Part shown: positions 1 to 7,432 of the stretch, in pieces
Position numbering within the stretch: the stretch's first letter is position 1
How the letters are laid out: every line of letters begins with the position of its first letter
From: CBDUWP01 sp965370955
GTDB lineage: Bacteria > Planctomycetota > Phycisphaerae > Sedimentisphaerales > Anaerobacaceae
Direction of reading: 5' to 3'
Assembly (NCBI GenBank): GCA_965370955.1
Contig: CBDUWP010000060.1
Span: 1 to 9,357, forward strand
DNA: 9,357 bases
The notes under the pieces: model-generated
What the model was told of the DNA's origin: nothing
Database searches by the model: none
Seen by the model: only the letters and a program-made list of their open reading frames with translations
Made by a program: the position numbers and the translations under genes

Positions 1-34
1 TAATAAATGAATAGGTTTATTGTGTGCAGTAGCT

Positions 35-57
35 CTGACACGTTTGTCGGTATTTTT
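35..57 (+). terminator. possible weak intrinsic terminator of an upstream gene
   Basis: A 6-bp stem (CTGACA at 35-40 against TGTCGG at 45-50, one G-T wobble) with a CGTT loop is followed directly by TATTTTT at 51-57. The shape is that of a small Rho-independent terminator for a plus-strand gene lying left of the window. The stem is short, and such hairpins arise by chance in AT-rich DNA. If it is real, the gene at 185 starts a new transcription unit. Confidence 0.3.
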
Positions 58-184
58 GAGTAAAAACAATTATTTGTCAACAATTAATTCAAAAAAACAT
101 TCTCATTACGGATATTTCAATTTGCAAAATGATATGCCGGTAGAATACTTGATATTAGATTATATTTATGGTAATTAACTTGCT

Positions 185-1582
185 ATGAAAAAACTATCCT
201 ATATTTTGGCGATTGGTTTGATGCTGTTTTTGGCTGGCGTTTGCTCAGCTGATATTTCGGCTAAACTTAATAAAATAGTTTCTTCGCCGTCACAGGCAAA
301 ATGTCAGTTCTCAATCAATATAATAGAAGCAAACAGCGGCAAGGTTATATACAGTAAAAATCCCCAAATGTCATTGATCCCTGCATCGAATATGAAGTTG
401 GTCACAACAGCTGCGGCATTGTATTATCTGAAATCTGATTTTATTTACATGACAACGGTGGGACTTTTCGATGGTGATTTAGTAATCAGAGGGGCTGGCG
501 ATCCGTTGCTGGGGGATGAAATTACCGATAAAAAATATAATCGCAAAAAAAGCTGGCTAATAGATGATATTGCGGAAAAACTCGCTGCAAAAAATATCAA
601 AACTATCAATAACATAATTGTCGATAGTACGATTTTTGATGATCATCGTGTTTGTCCGAATTGGCCAAAAGCTCAACTCAATAGAAGTTATGCCTGCGAG
701 ATTTCCGGCTTAAACTATAATGGCAATTGCATTGATGTCACTGCGAAAAATGTTAGCCGAAAAATTGATATTCAACTTGAACCTGCAACGCATTTTTTGA
801 CATTTGTAAACAAAATCCAACCGACATCAAAACGTAACAAATCATCAAATGCCATTGCTGCCTATCGAACAAATAAACCCAATCACATAATCTTCAAGGG
901 TAAATGCCGAAGTCAGTCAGGACCGTTTACAATAGCTATTCAGAGGCCTGCTGTATATTTGGGCTTTTTGATAGCTGAAAAACTTTTAGAAAAAAATATT
1001 AGACTTAATGGCCAGCTTATCGAAAAAGCGGCGGTAATCAGTAATGATTTCATCAAACTAGCTGAATATAAAACCACGATTGCCGATTGTTTGACAAGGG
1101 CTAATAAGGATAGTTTTGGCCTTGCTGCTGAGTGTCTTTTGAAAACTATTTCCAGTAATATGACAGGACAGGGCAGCTTCGATGGCGGCAAGAATTTAAT
1201 CAGTCGCTATTTAACGAAAATAGGTGTTGAACCGACTGAATTTTTTATTGATGACGGCAGCGGCCTTAGCAGAAAAAACAGGCTTAGTGCAAATACTATC
1301 ACGACAGTTTTAAGCGGTATTTATAAAGGCTCAAACAGAAAACTGTTCAAAGAATCACTATCTGTCGGCGGGATCGATGGCACAGCTGCAAAACATTTCA
1401 AAGATCCGAGATATCGAGGCAAAATATTTGGCAAAACCGGCTACATCAATGGTGTTAAATCTTTTTCCGGAATATGCCAAAGCAAGCAGGGCGATTTCAT
1501 TTTTTCGATTATCGTCAATAAAGCAAATGGCAAAACTCGCCCAGTTATCAACGCTATTGTTGAAGCAATTATCGACAATTAA
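185..1582 (+). CDS. dacB: D-alanyl-D-alanine carboxypeptidase/endopeptidase, PBP4 (DacB, peptidase S13) family
   Basis: This is a periplasmic penicillin-binding protein that trims or cleaves D-Ala cross-links in peptidoglycan. The 465-residue length fits the S13 family. An N-terminal signal peptide (KK, then a hydrophobic run at 5-19) probably ends after C-S-A at 20-22. The catalytic SxxK motif is SNMK at 68-71, inside the family-typical 'PASNMKL'. The family hallmark DGSGLSR is at 357-363, and the KTG motif is at 417-419 in 'FGKTGYINGV'. The second active-site motif, normally S-x-N (SDN in E. coli PBP4), reads S310-F-G312 in 'NKDSFGLAAE', so the conserved Asn appears to be Gly. The ATG at 185 gives the complete signal peptide, but no strong Shine-Dalgarno sequence and no convincing promoter is visible upstream. 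Neighbours do not form an operon with it. The family call is secure; full enzymatic activity is less so because of the SxN change. Confidence 0.93.
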   Translation: MKKLSYILAIGLMLFLAGVCSADISAKLNKIVSSPSQAKCQFSINIIEANSGKVIYSKNPQMSLIPASNMKLVTTAAALYYLKSDFIYMTTVGLFDGDLVIRGAGDPLLGDEITDKKYNRKKSWLIDDIAEKLAAKNIKTINNIIVDSTIFDDHRVCPNWPKAQLNRSYACEISGLNYNGNCIDVTAKNVSRKIDIQLEPATHFLTFVNKIQPTSKRNKSSNAIAAYRTNKPNHIIFKGKCRSQSGPFTIAIQRPAVYLGFLIAEKLLEKNIRLNGQLIEKAAVISNDFIKLAEYKTTIADCLTRANKDSFGLAAECLLKTISSNMTGQGSFDGGKNLISRYLTKIGVEPTEFFIDDGSGLSRKNRLSANTITTVLSGIYKGSNRKLFKESLSVGGIDGTAAKHFKDPRYRGKIFGKTGYINGVKSFSGICQSKQGDFIFSIIVNKANGKTRPVINAIVEAIIDN

Positions 1583-1593
1583 ACATTGTTTTT
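1574..1593 (+). terminator. possible weak terminator at the end of dacB
   Basis: ACAAT (1575-1579) pairs with ATTGT (1585-1589) across a TAAAC loop. An outer G-T pair may extend the stem, and it runs into TTTTT at 1589-1593. The hairpin spans the dacB stop codon. The stem is mostly A-T and therefore weak. Its position is right for ending the dacB transcript before the strong promoter at 1638. Confidence 0.3.
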
Positions 1594-1637
1594 GAAGATA
1601 TGACACTGCTGTAACACTGTCTGTAATAAGAGTTTAG

Positions 1638-1666
1638 TTGACAAATCCCTATTAAAATGATATAAT
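1638..1666 (+). promoter_or_regulatory. consensus sigma-70 type promoter for the DUF362 gene
   Basis: TTGACA at 1638-1643 and TATAAT at 1661-1666 are separated by exactly 17 bp, a perfect match to the primary sigma factor consensus. It lies wholly in the 131-bp gap between dacB and the next gene. The expected start point is near 1673, giving a leader of about 40 nt. A GAAAGGG ribosome site at 1701-1707 precedes the ATG at 1714. Confidence 0.8.
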
Positions 1667-1713
1667 TATCGGAACTAGGCAAAAAAGATGCATTAAAACG
1701 GAAAGGGTGTTTC

Positions 1714-4116
1714 ATGTTCTCATGTTCAAACAAGACGAATAATGAAGGTAATCGTTTTCATAGGATTTTGAATAGTAAGTGGCTTTTGTGGCTTGGTCCT
1801 ATTGTCGGATTTTTATCATTTCTATGGTTTTTGATTCGTGTTATTCCTAAACCTTCCAGAGCTAGCTATCCTTGCCAAAGAGCAGCTTTTCCGATTGCTT
1901 GCGGTTTTATTGCTTGGCTTATGGGCGGATTTGGCGCCTTGATGATTTTCAAAAAAGCCCACAAGCTTATGTGCGATAAGCGAATAAAATTGGCTACTAC
2001 CTGTTTTATCGTTGGGACTTTTTTGTCTGTCACGATCCTTTATAATATGCCGTCTAAAATTGCTAATGCTGAATATATTCCGCCAACCCATACGGCGATT
2101 GGAACAGCAAAAGGTGTTAATCCCGGAAGAGTTGTTTGGGTACACGATCCAGAAGCTACGAACTGGAAAAATGAAAATTGGGAATCTCTCGGCCATACGA
2201 ACCAAATAGTTACCAATAAAATGTTATCTAAGTCACTGCAGGCTTTGACCGGAGCACATCAAGATTCTGTGGCATGGGACAGGCTCTTTAGATATTTTAA
2301 TATACAAAAAGGCAGAGGCGATCGCGGCTATATAGCTGGCGAAAAAATAACTATAAAAATAAATCTGACAAACAGTAATACCAGATATGACGGTTCAGGT
2401 GAGGATTATAATAAAACAAGCGGGTCACTAAACAGTATTGATAATTCGCCCGAACTTACTCTGTCGCTTTTGAGTCAACTGGTTAATATTGCTGGTATAA
2501 GCCAGCAGGATATTACGATCGGTGATCCTACCTGCCGCTATGCAAATCATAGTTATAATTATTTACATGCCGTATTTCCAAATGTTAACTACTGGGATAT
2601 TTTCGGTGATAATGGAAGGACTGAGGCTCAATATTCAACAGTACGCTTATATTGGAGCACGTCAAATGCAGATAGTTGCACGGTATTCGATTATGTTCCG
2701 CAAGCTTACGTAGATGCTGATTATGTTATAAATTTTTCCGTATTAAAGGGGCATACCGCAGGTATTACTATCTGTGCCAAAAATCATTACGGCTCTTTGA
2801 TCCGTCTTCCAGATAAATTTCAAAGAGTAGGTACGACCCATACTTTTGCTGAAGTGGATTTGTATAGTATGCACGAAAGCCTGCCGCAGGTGAAATGGTG
2901 GACGGGCTACAATGGTTTGGGCTACTATAGAGCGTTGGTTGATTTGATGGGACATCCGGAGATTGGCGGAAAAACGATGTTGTATCTGGTTGATGCGTTA
3001 TTCTGTGGTCAGGGGGCAATTGCGACGAATCATCCTAAATGGCAAATGGCACCATTTAATGACGACTATCCGTCAAGTTTGTTTGTTTCACAGGATCCGG
3101 TGGCTATTGATTCAGTGGGCCTTGATTTTCTCTGTACTGAATGGAATGATATCGTTTCTGGCGGCGAAATTGGCGATCCTAATGCCTTAAATGGTGGAGC
3201 GGAAGATTATTTGCACGAGGCAGCGGAAGCTGATGATCCGGCATCCGGATCGTTTTATGATCCTAGTCATAGCACTGATGTCACGAGGTTGGACAGTTTA
3301 GGGATCCATGAACATTGGGACAATAGCACAGATATGCAATATTCACGTAATCTGTCAACCGATAGTGGTATTGAACTTTTAGCTGTCACCAGTGACATGC
3401 TTACAACTGATATCAATGGCGACAATGTTACCGATGTTGAAGATTTGGCAACAATTGTGGACAATTGGCTTGAGGATCAATGCTATAAAATAGATGATTA
3501 CGCCGATGGCGCCGATATTGATCAATCGTCTGTGGTCGATTTGTATGATTTTGCCGTTTTTGCTAAACAATGGGAAAATATAACCACTTCTTCAACTGTC
3601 GATCGCAGTAGTGATGACGCAGAAGAAAGGGAAAACGGTAATTGTCAATATACAAGTGGAGATCTTGATATTCCGACAGAAGGCACCAATAGATGGGTCG
3701 GGGTTCGTTTTAATGACATTGATGTTCCAAACGGGGCGACAATTGTGAACGCTTACGTGCAGTTTGTTGCCAATATGGATGACGATAATGAAAATCCTTG
3801 CAGTATAACTATTTGGGGCCAAGATACCGATGATGCACCGACTTTTACTATGGGTCATAACAACATTTCAGACAGAACCGCAACGACGGCAGAAGTTGTT
3901 TGGCTGCCTGTACTATGGTATACTGCCGGCCAAACAGAAAAAGAGCAAGCAACGCCTGACCTTTCGCAAATAATTCAAGAGATTGTTGATAGGGCCGGTT
4001 ACACTCAAATGAATTCGATTGTTTTAGTATTTTCAGGAACAGGCAAGCGAATCGCAACCTCATATGATGGCAATAGTGCAGAGGCTCCTGTTCTTCATAT
4101 AGAGTATAAGAACTAA
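1714..4116 (+). CDS. membrane-anchored DUF362 protein with dockerin-like pair and C-terminal beta-sandwich domain
   Basis: This is an 800-residue modular protein of unknown function. Three hydrophobic segments (about 23-44, 57-79 and 93-111) anchor the N-terminus. The stretch 'RVIPKPSRASYPCQRAA' between the first two looks like a conserved family motif. Residues about 130-480 resemble DUF362: 'KINLTN' (215-220), 'ITIGDP' (267-272), 'INFSVLKGH' (339-347), 'CAKNHYGSL' (354-362) and 'SQDPVAIDSVGLDFL' (459-473). I see no CxxCxxC ferredoxin motif, which some DUF362 proteins carry. Residues 565-620 form a dockerin-like pair with acidic loops at 566-577 and 601-612, the second running into 'DFAVFAKQW'. 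Residues about 628-798 form a beta-sandwich of the kind that begins 'SSDDAEE' and ends 'SYDGNSAEAPVLHIEY', seen at the C-termini of many planctomycete secreted proteins. The C-terminal modules imply that the bulk of the protein is outside the cytoplasm. It has its own consensus promoter and is monocistronic. Domain calls are from memory of the families. Confidence 0.85.
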   Translation: MFSCSNKTNNEGNRFHRILNSKWLLWLGPIVGFLSFLWFLIRVIPKPSRASYPCQRAAFPIACGFIAWLMGGFGALMIFKKAHKLMCDKRIKLATTCFIVGTFLSVTILYNMPSKIANAEYIPPTHTAIGTAKGVNPGRVVWVHDPEATNWKNENWESLGHTNQIVTNKMLSKSLQALTGAHQDSVAWDRLFRYFNIQKGRGDRGYIAGEKITIKINLTNSNTRYDGSGEDYNKTSGSLNSIDNSPELTLSLLSQLVNIAGISQQDITIGDPTCRYANHSYNYLHAVFPNVNYWDIFGDNGRTEAQYSTVRLYWSTSNADSCTVFDYVPQAYVDADYVINFSVLKGHTAGITICAKNHYGSLIRLPDKFQRVGTTHTFAEVDLYSMHESLPQVKWWTGYNGLGYYRALVDLMGHPEIGGKTMLYLVDALFCGQGAIATNHPKWQMAPFNDDYPSSLFVSQDPVAIDSVGLDFLCTEWNDIVSGGEIGDPNALNGGAEDYLHEAAEADDPASGSFYDPSHSTDVTRLDSLGIHEHWDNSTDMQYSRNLSTDSGIELLAVTSDMLTTDINGDNVTDVEDLATIVDNWLEDQCYKIDDYADGADIDQSSVVDLYDFAVFAKQWENITTSSTVDRSSDDAEERENGNCQYTSGDLDIPTEGTNRWVGVRFNDIDVPNGATIVNAYVQFVANMDDDNENPCSITIWGQDTDDAPTFTMGHNNISDRTATTAEVVWLPVLWYTAGQTEKEQATPDLSQIIQEIVDRAGYTQMNSIVLVFSGTGKRIATSYDGNSAEAPVLHIEYKN

Positions 4117-4165
4117 GCATTCGCAAAAAATTTAGAGAAGGATTAGGAAGGATTGGGACTGTTGA

Positions 4166-4200
4166 AGCTAATGGGCTGTAAAATCAGCTTACCATTGGCT
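4166..4200. terminator. hairpin between convergent genes, possible bidirectional terminator
   Basis: AGCTAATGG (4166-4174) pairs with CCATTGGCT (4192-4200) with one wobble. An inner GCTG/CAGC stem (4175-4178 with 4185-4188) closes a TAAAAT loop, leaving a 3-nt bulge. The structure lies in the convergent gap and takes in the last codons of the minus-strand CNNM gene. Neither side has a T-run, so it is not a textbook intrinsic terminator. It could still cap or end both transcripts. Confidence 0.35.
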
Positions 4201-5196
4201 GAGGTCGCCGACTATTTCCTCGATCAAATCTTTCATAGTGACAATGCCTATGGGTTTCGGTTCGGCCTTTGCAAAACTGCTGGATTTTATGACCAGAGCT
4301 ATTTGTGCATTTTCCTTTTGCATTTTACTAATCGCTTCGGGAATAGTCAGTTTGGCAGACATCTTGCAAATCGGATGAACAAATTCATCTAAATTGTCAA
4401 AATCATTTTTACTGGATAAGCACTGATAAATGTCAATGTATCCGGTGATCGTGATTTTTTTGTGACTATAAACAGGATATCTTGTAAATTCAAACAGCTT
4501 TAACTTGTTTTCTAAATCGTTTTTTCTGGAATCTTGATCGAGCTTTTGAACATGAGTGATAGGCGTCATGACGCTTGCCAATCGCAATTGAGAAATGCCG
4601 GACACTCTATAAATTAAATCATTTTGTGTGGAGCTAAGCAGACACTCTTGATTTGTTTCCCGCAAGATATTTCTGATATGAGTCGAAAATATGCTGTCCG
4701 AATCAGAGCTGTTGGCCGAAGACAGGGCCCATTTTTGTTTTGATATGATGCCAATCGCCCAAGAAAACCCTGTACATTTTAATATGACCTGTGAAATATA
4801 TAGTATAGGTGACACCTTTGGCATTAGCTTGTCGGCATAGCGAAAGAAAATGTTTTTGGGCAATAGCTCCGAGAATAAAAATAAAATTGGTGTAATAACA
4901 ATCATCGTTAGCCATTGGGCTGCGGATTCATTGACGTTGTGGCTGAGAATGAGCATCGCAGCCATGCTGGTGGCAAAATAATGGCTGATATTAGTGCCAA
5001 TCAATAATGTTATCAGCATCGGGTTTTTGTCATTTAGGCATTTGCCCAGCAATATATACAGCCATTTTTTATGTTGAATGCCCAGCCTCGTCCTTAACCT
5101 GCTTAGCTGGTACATTCCTGTTTCAGCTCCGGCGTATAGGCCTGCTGCCATAACAGAAATAATCAAAATAATAAAAGCTAGCCAGCCGTTAATCAT
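4189..5196 (-). CDS. short CNNM/CBS-domain membrane protein (CorC/HlyC-related, lacks the C-terminal domain)
   Basis: This 335-residue paralogue of the adjacent upstream gene ends its operon. The CNNM (DUF21) transmembrane domain covers about 1-190, with the landmarks 'AGAETGMYQ' (22-30), 'GTN' (67-69) and 'FSELLPK' (108-114). A CBS pair follows at about 205-330, from 'VMTPITHVQ' (209-217) to 'GIVTMKDLIEEIVGDL' (317-332). The protein stops right after the second CBS motif, so the CorC_HlyC 'transporter-associated' domain of the family is absent. Only 72 bp separate the stop from the convergent gene, leaving no room for a frameshifted remnant. The ATG at 5196 overlaps the preceding stop codon region by 8 bp, and a GGAG lies at 5210-5213, so translational coupling is likely. 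CNNM/CorC proteins are associated with Mg/Co handling, but the transported ion here is not shown. It may work as a heterodimer with its neighbour. Confidence 0.88.
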   Translation of the reverse strand: MINGWLAFIILIISVMAAGLYAGAETGMYQLSRLRTRLGIQHKKWLYILLGKCLNDKNPMLITLLIGTNISHYFATSMAAMLILSHNVNESAAQWLTMIVITPILFLFSELLPKNIFFRYADKLMPKVSPILYISQVILKCTGFSWAIGIISKQKWALSSANSSDSDSIFSTHIRNILRETNQECLLSSTQNDLIYRVSGISQLRLASVMTPITHVQKLDQDSRKNDLENKLKLFEFTRYPVYSHKKITITGYIDIYQCLSSKNDFDNLDEFVHPICKMSAKLTIPEAISKMQKENAQIALVIKSSSFAKAEPKPIGIVTMKDLIEEIVGDLSQW

Positions 5197-6451
5197 CGTT
5201 AGAGGTTTTCTCCAAAGATAACAATATTGTTTTGATGCGTCTTTTTTCTATTCTTTCAACGGTGAACTTAAAATTGTTTAAGTTGACGATGTCACCCTCT
5301 GATGGGATCTTGTCCAGCTGATAAGTTACTAGCCCGGCAATAGTCGACAGTCTTGTTATATCAGCTTCGGCGCCGAATAGTTCTGACCATTCGTGCAATG
5401 GCATATCGCCGTCTAAGCGATATTGAGCCGGACCTATCTGCTCAATCAACTGATCATTTTGGCCAGATTCCACCGAACCTACAAGCTCGCCGGCAATATC
5501 TTCCAAACAAACCATACCTGATATTCCGCCATATTCTTCAACCGCTAAAGCTGTGTCAGTTTTTGTTTTGCGAAAAAATTCCAGAAGAGACTCCACCGTT
5601 TTGGTTTCAGGAACAAAACAGTCACTGCGAAGCAATTTATTTAAGCCGACATTGCGGTTTAACATAATGTCTCTTAATTGAACGATGCCAATCATGTCGT
5701 CAATGTTCTTGTTGTATATGGGAATCTTAGTCAGATTATTGTCACACATCATCTGAATGATTTTATTGATGGGTTGATCTTTTTGACAGGAGATGATCTC
5801 TACTCTCGGCATCATTATATGCCGCACCTTCAAAAACCCTAGTTGTATGATAGATGAAAAAATACGGTTCTCGTCCGTTGTGATAAAGCCAGTCTTCTGA
5901 ATGTTGTTCATCAAGACTATAAAGTCGGTGACATTGACTGCTCTCGGAGGTTTTTTTAATCCAATTGTCAATCTGGTAACAGGCTCGACAACTAAAATTC
6001 TAAAGCTTATCCAGAGCGGATTAAAAATTTTCAGGCTGATCGCTATTGGTATTGCGGCAAAAAGACTAATGGATTTGGAATGATCAAAGGCGACAGCTTT
6101 TGGCAAAATTTCACCAAAGATAATCAGCACAACAAGTGACACAGCTGCTGTCATAGATGCGGTAAAGCTACCGTAACAACCCTTCATCTTGATCGTTAAA
6201 ATACTGCTGCAAGCAAAAAACAGCACATTGACTGCCATATTGCCAAACAAAATCGCAGCCAGCAACTGCTGAGGATTGTCCATTATGCCTGCGGTCAAAC
6301 GACGAATCTTTTGCGGCGAATTCTTGAGCTTATTAAGCTGGCGTTTGGTTAAATTGAAAAAAGCTGTCTCTGTTCCCGAAAAGAAAGCCGATCCGCAAAG
6401 CAGTAGTAACATGAGTATTATTTGACCAATATTTTGATATAACAGCGGCAT
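5189..6451 (-). CDS. CNNM/CBS/CorC-domain membrane protein (HlyC/CorC family)
   Basis: This 420-residue protein has the full family architecture. The CNNM transmembrane domain (about 5-190) carries 'FFSGTETAFF' (23-32), 'NMAVNV' (71-76) and 'FGEILPKAVAFD' (112-123), matching the conserved Glu/Asn/Pro-Lys positions of the ion-binding core. A CBS pair (about 210-330) begins at 'HIMMPRVEI' (211-219) and includes 'IPIYNKNIDDMIGIV' (243-257) and the family-typical 'VEEYGGISGMVCLEDI' (304-319). The C-terminal CorC_HlyC domain (about 338-415) includes 'YRLDGDMPLHEW' (344-355) and 'TIAGLVTYQLDKIPSEGD' (370-387). Family members are linked to Mg/Co efflux or tolerance; 'hemolysin' is a historical label. 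It lies 20 bp downstream of the kinase gene and overlaps the next gene by 8 bp, so all three are probably one transcript. No clear Shine-Dalgarno sequence precedes its ATG. The specific substrate is unknown. Confidence 0.92.
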   Translation of the reverse strand: MPLLYQNIGQIILMLLLLCGSAFFSGTETAFFNLTKRQLNKLKNSPQKIRRLTAGIMDNPQQLLAAILFGNMAVNVLFFACSSILTIKMKGCYGSFTASMTAAVSLVVLIIFGEILPKAVAFDHSKSISLFAAIPIAISLKIFNPLWISFRILVVEPVTRLTIGLKKPPRAVNVTDFIVLMNNIQKTGFITTDENRIFSSIIQLGFLKVRHIMMPRVEIISCQKDQPINKIIQMMCDNNLTKIPIYNKNIDDMIGIVQLRDIMLNRNVGLNKLLRSDCFVPETKTVESLLEFFRKTKTDTALAVEEYGGISGMVCLEDIAGELVGSVESGQNDQLIEQIGPAQYRLDGDMPLHEWSELFGAEADITRLSTIAGLVTYQLDKIPSEGDIVNLNNFKFTVERIEKRRIKTILLSLEKTSNDD

Positions 6452-6471
6452 TTTAATGTTGCCAACGAAAG

Positions 6472-7242
6472 TTAAGGTTCTGGTATTGTTATGGTGAAGG
6501 TTGTGCCTTCTCCGGTAATGGAGCTGACGCTGATTTGGCCATTATGCTCGTCTATGATTTTTTTACAGAAAGCTAGCCCTAAGCCATTGCCGCCGGCTGA
6601 CTCTTGACAATCTTTTTTGGTTGAGAAAAATGGCGAAAAAATGCTGTCGATGTTGTCTTTATTGATGCCGCAACCGGTGTCACTTACAGCGATGACAATA
6701 CTGTTTGATTGCCTCTGGGCTGTTATAGTTAAAGTGCCGCCGCCTTTGATCATGGCATCTTTGCTATTGAGAATCAAATTCATAAACACTTGCTGGATTT
6801 GTACAGATATACCATTTACTGTTAAATCAGCGGGAATATCAAGCTTTACCACTATATTATCTTTTGAGAAATCTCTGCATAAACAGTCGAAAACCTCATC
6901 GATAATGCCAGCTAAATTTATATCGGTTTTTTCTTTATCTTCGCCATTGGCTACAGCTAACATGCTGTTGACAATCTTCGACAATTTTTGAATGTTGTTA
7001 TCTGTTTTGGTTAGGGCTTTGGCAACAAAAGCTTTGTCATCTGGATTAGCTAAAGCCATTTGAGCATAATTTGAAAGGGGAGTCAGCAGATTGTTTATCT
7101 CATGGGCAATCATGCAGGTGTTAGTGCCAATATTAGCCAAAGCCTGAAGCTGGCCCATTTGCATTTCTAACGTTTCATTCTTTTCTTTTTGAGCCTTGAG
7201 ATTGTTGTGTAAAGCTCTTCTTCGTTCGATAATCGTCGCCAA
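6472..7242 (-). CDS. soluble sensor histidine kinase (NtrB-like HisKA plus HATPase), no sensor domain
   Basis: This 256-residue histidine kinase core would autophosphorylate on His and pass phosphate to a response regulator. Residues 1-35 are charged and helical and look like a short coiled coil. The H-box is 'IAHEINNLLTPLSNYAQM' with His47. The ATP-binding domain shows the N-box 'NLILNSKDAM' (155-164), G1 'DTGCGI' (188-193), F-box 'FSPFF' (202-206) and G2 'GNGLGLAFC' (218-226), ending in a normal 'GEGTTFTITIP'. All catalytic motifs are intact. There is no membrane helix and no PAS, GAF or other sensor module, so the input must come from a partner or the coiled coil. The start is TTG at 7242-7240: an in-frame TGA lies two codons upstream, AAGGAG sits 9 nt away, and the next ATG is at residue 27. 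It heads an operon with two CNNM genes and is divergent from a receiver-only regulator, the likely partner. Confidence 0.93.
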   Translation of the reverse strand: MATIIERRRALHNNLKAQKEKNETLEMQMGQLQALANIGTNTCMIAHEINNLLTPLSNYAQMALANPDDKAFVAKALTKTDNNIQKLSKIVNSMLAVANGEDKEKTDINLAGIIDEVFDCLCRDFSKDNIVVKLDIPADLTVNGISVQIQQVFMNLILNSKDAMIKGGGTLTITAQRQSNSIVIAVSDTGCGINKDNIDSIFSPFFSTKKDCQESAGGNGLGLAFCKKIIDEHNGQISVSSITGEGTTFTITIPEP

Positions 7243-7251
7243 AATTCAAAA

Positions 7252-7257
7252 CTCCTT
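7252..7257 (-). promoter_or_regulatory. ribosome binding site that fixes the kinase's TTG start
   Basis: On the minus strand this reads AAGGAG, 9 nt before the TTG at 7242-7240. An in-frame TGA lies between the two, so no upstream start is possible and the TTG is the best initiator. Confidence 0.75.
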
Positions 7258-7340
7258 AATTCCTTAATAGTTAAAAAATCACCAGCAGATATAAACACAT
7301 GAAAACTTTATACTGCTAGTGAATTTAGCTAGCGTAAATA

Positions 7341-7388
7341 TGACTAAAGTAAGCGGCTGACATGGTTTCGCAGCGGCTGACTAATGTA
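7341..7388. repeat. tandem direct repeats in the divergent control region
   Basis: The 10-mer AGCGGCTGAC occurs at 7352-7361 and 7372-7381, exactly 20 bp apart (about two helical turns). A second element, TGACTAAAGTA at 7341-7351, recurs as TGACTAATGTA at 7378-7388 with one mismatch. The cluster lies between the divergent kinase and receiver genes, which suggests binding sites for a regulator acting on one or both. The regulator is not identifiable from this sequence. Confidence 0.5.
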
Positions 7389-7432
7389 TATATCGGCGAT
7401 AATTCGCTCTTTTCTCCAATAACAATTATTTG

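Noticed and set aside
185..250. Lipoprotein signal in the DacB N-terminus (Cys20 in 'LAGVC')
   Set aside because: The residue before Cys is Val rather than Gly, Ala or Ser, so a lipobox is unlikely; ordinary signal peptidase cleavage after residue 22 fits better.
3406..3573. Dockerin as a sign of a cellulosome
   Set aside because: Planctomycete dockerin-like pairs are common on secreted proteins without cellulosomes, and no cohesin or glycosidase is in the window.
3592..4126. Two minus-strand reading frames (3592-3858 and 3848-4126) opposite the end of the DUF362 gene
   Set aside because: They lie antisense to a strongly supported domain, have no recognisable motif and no ribosome site; they are shadows of the coding strand.
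4117..4188. Frameshifted remnant of a CorC_HlyC domain after the short CNNM gene
   Set aside because: The 72-bp gap is too short, and none of its frames resembles the missing domain.
4153..4392. Plus-strand frame overlapping the CNNM gene end
   Set aside because: It is the complement of the CBS-domain coding sequence and its product resembles no family.
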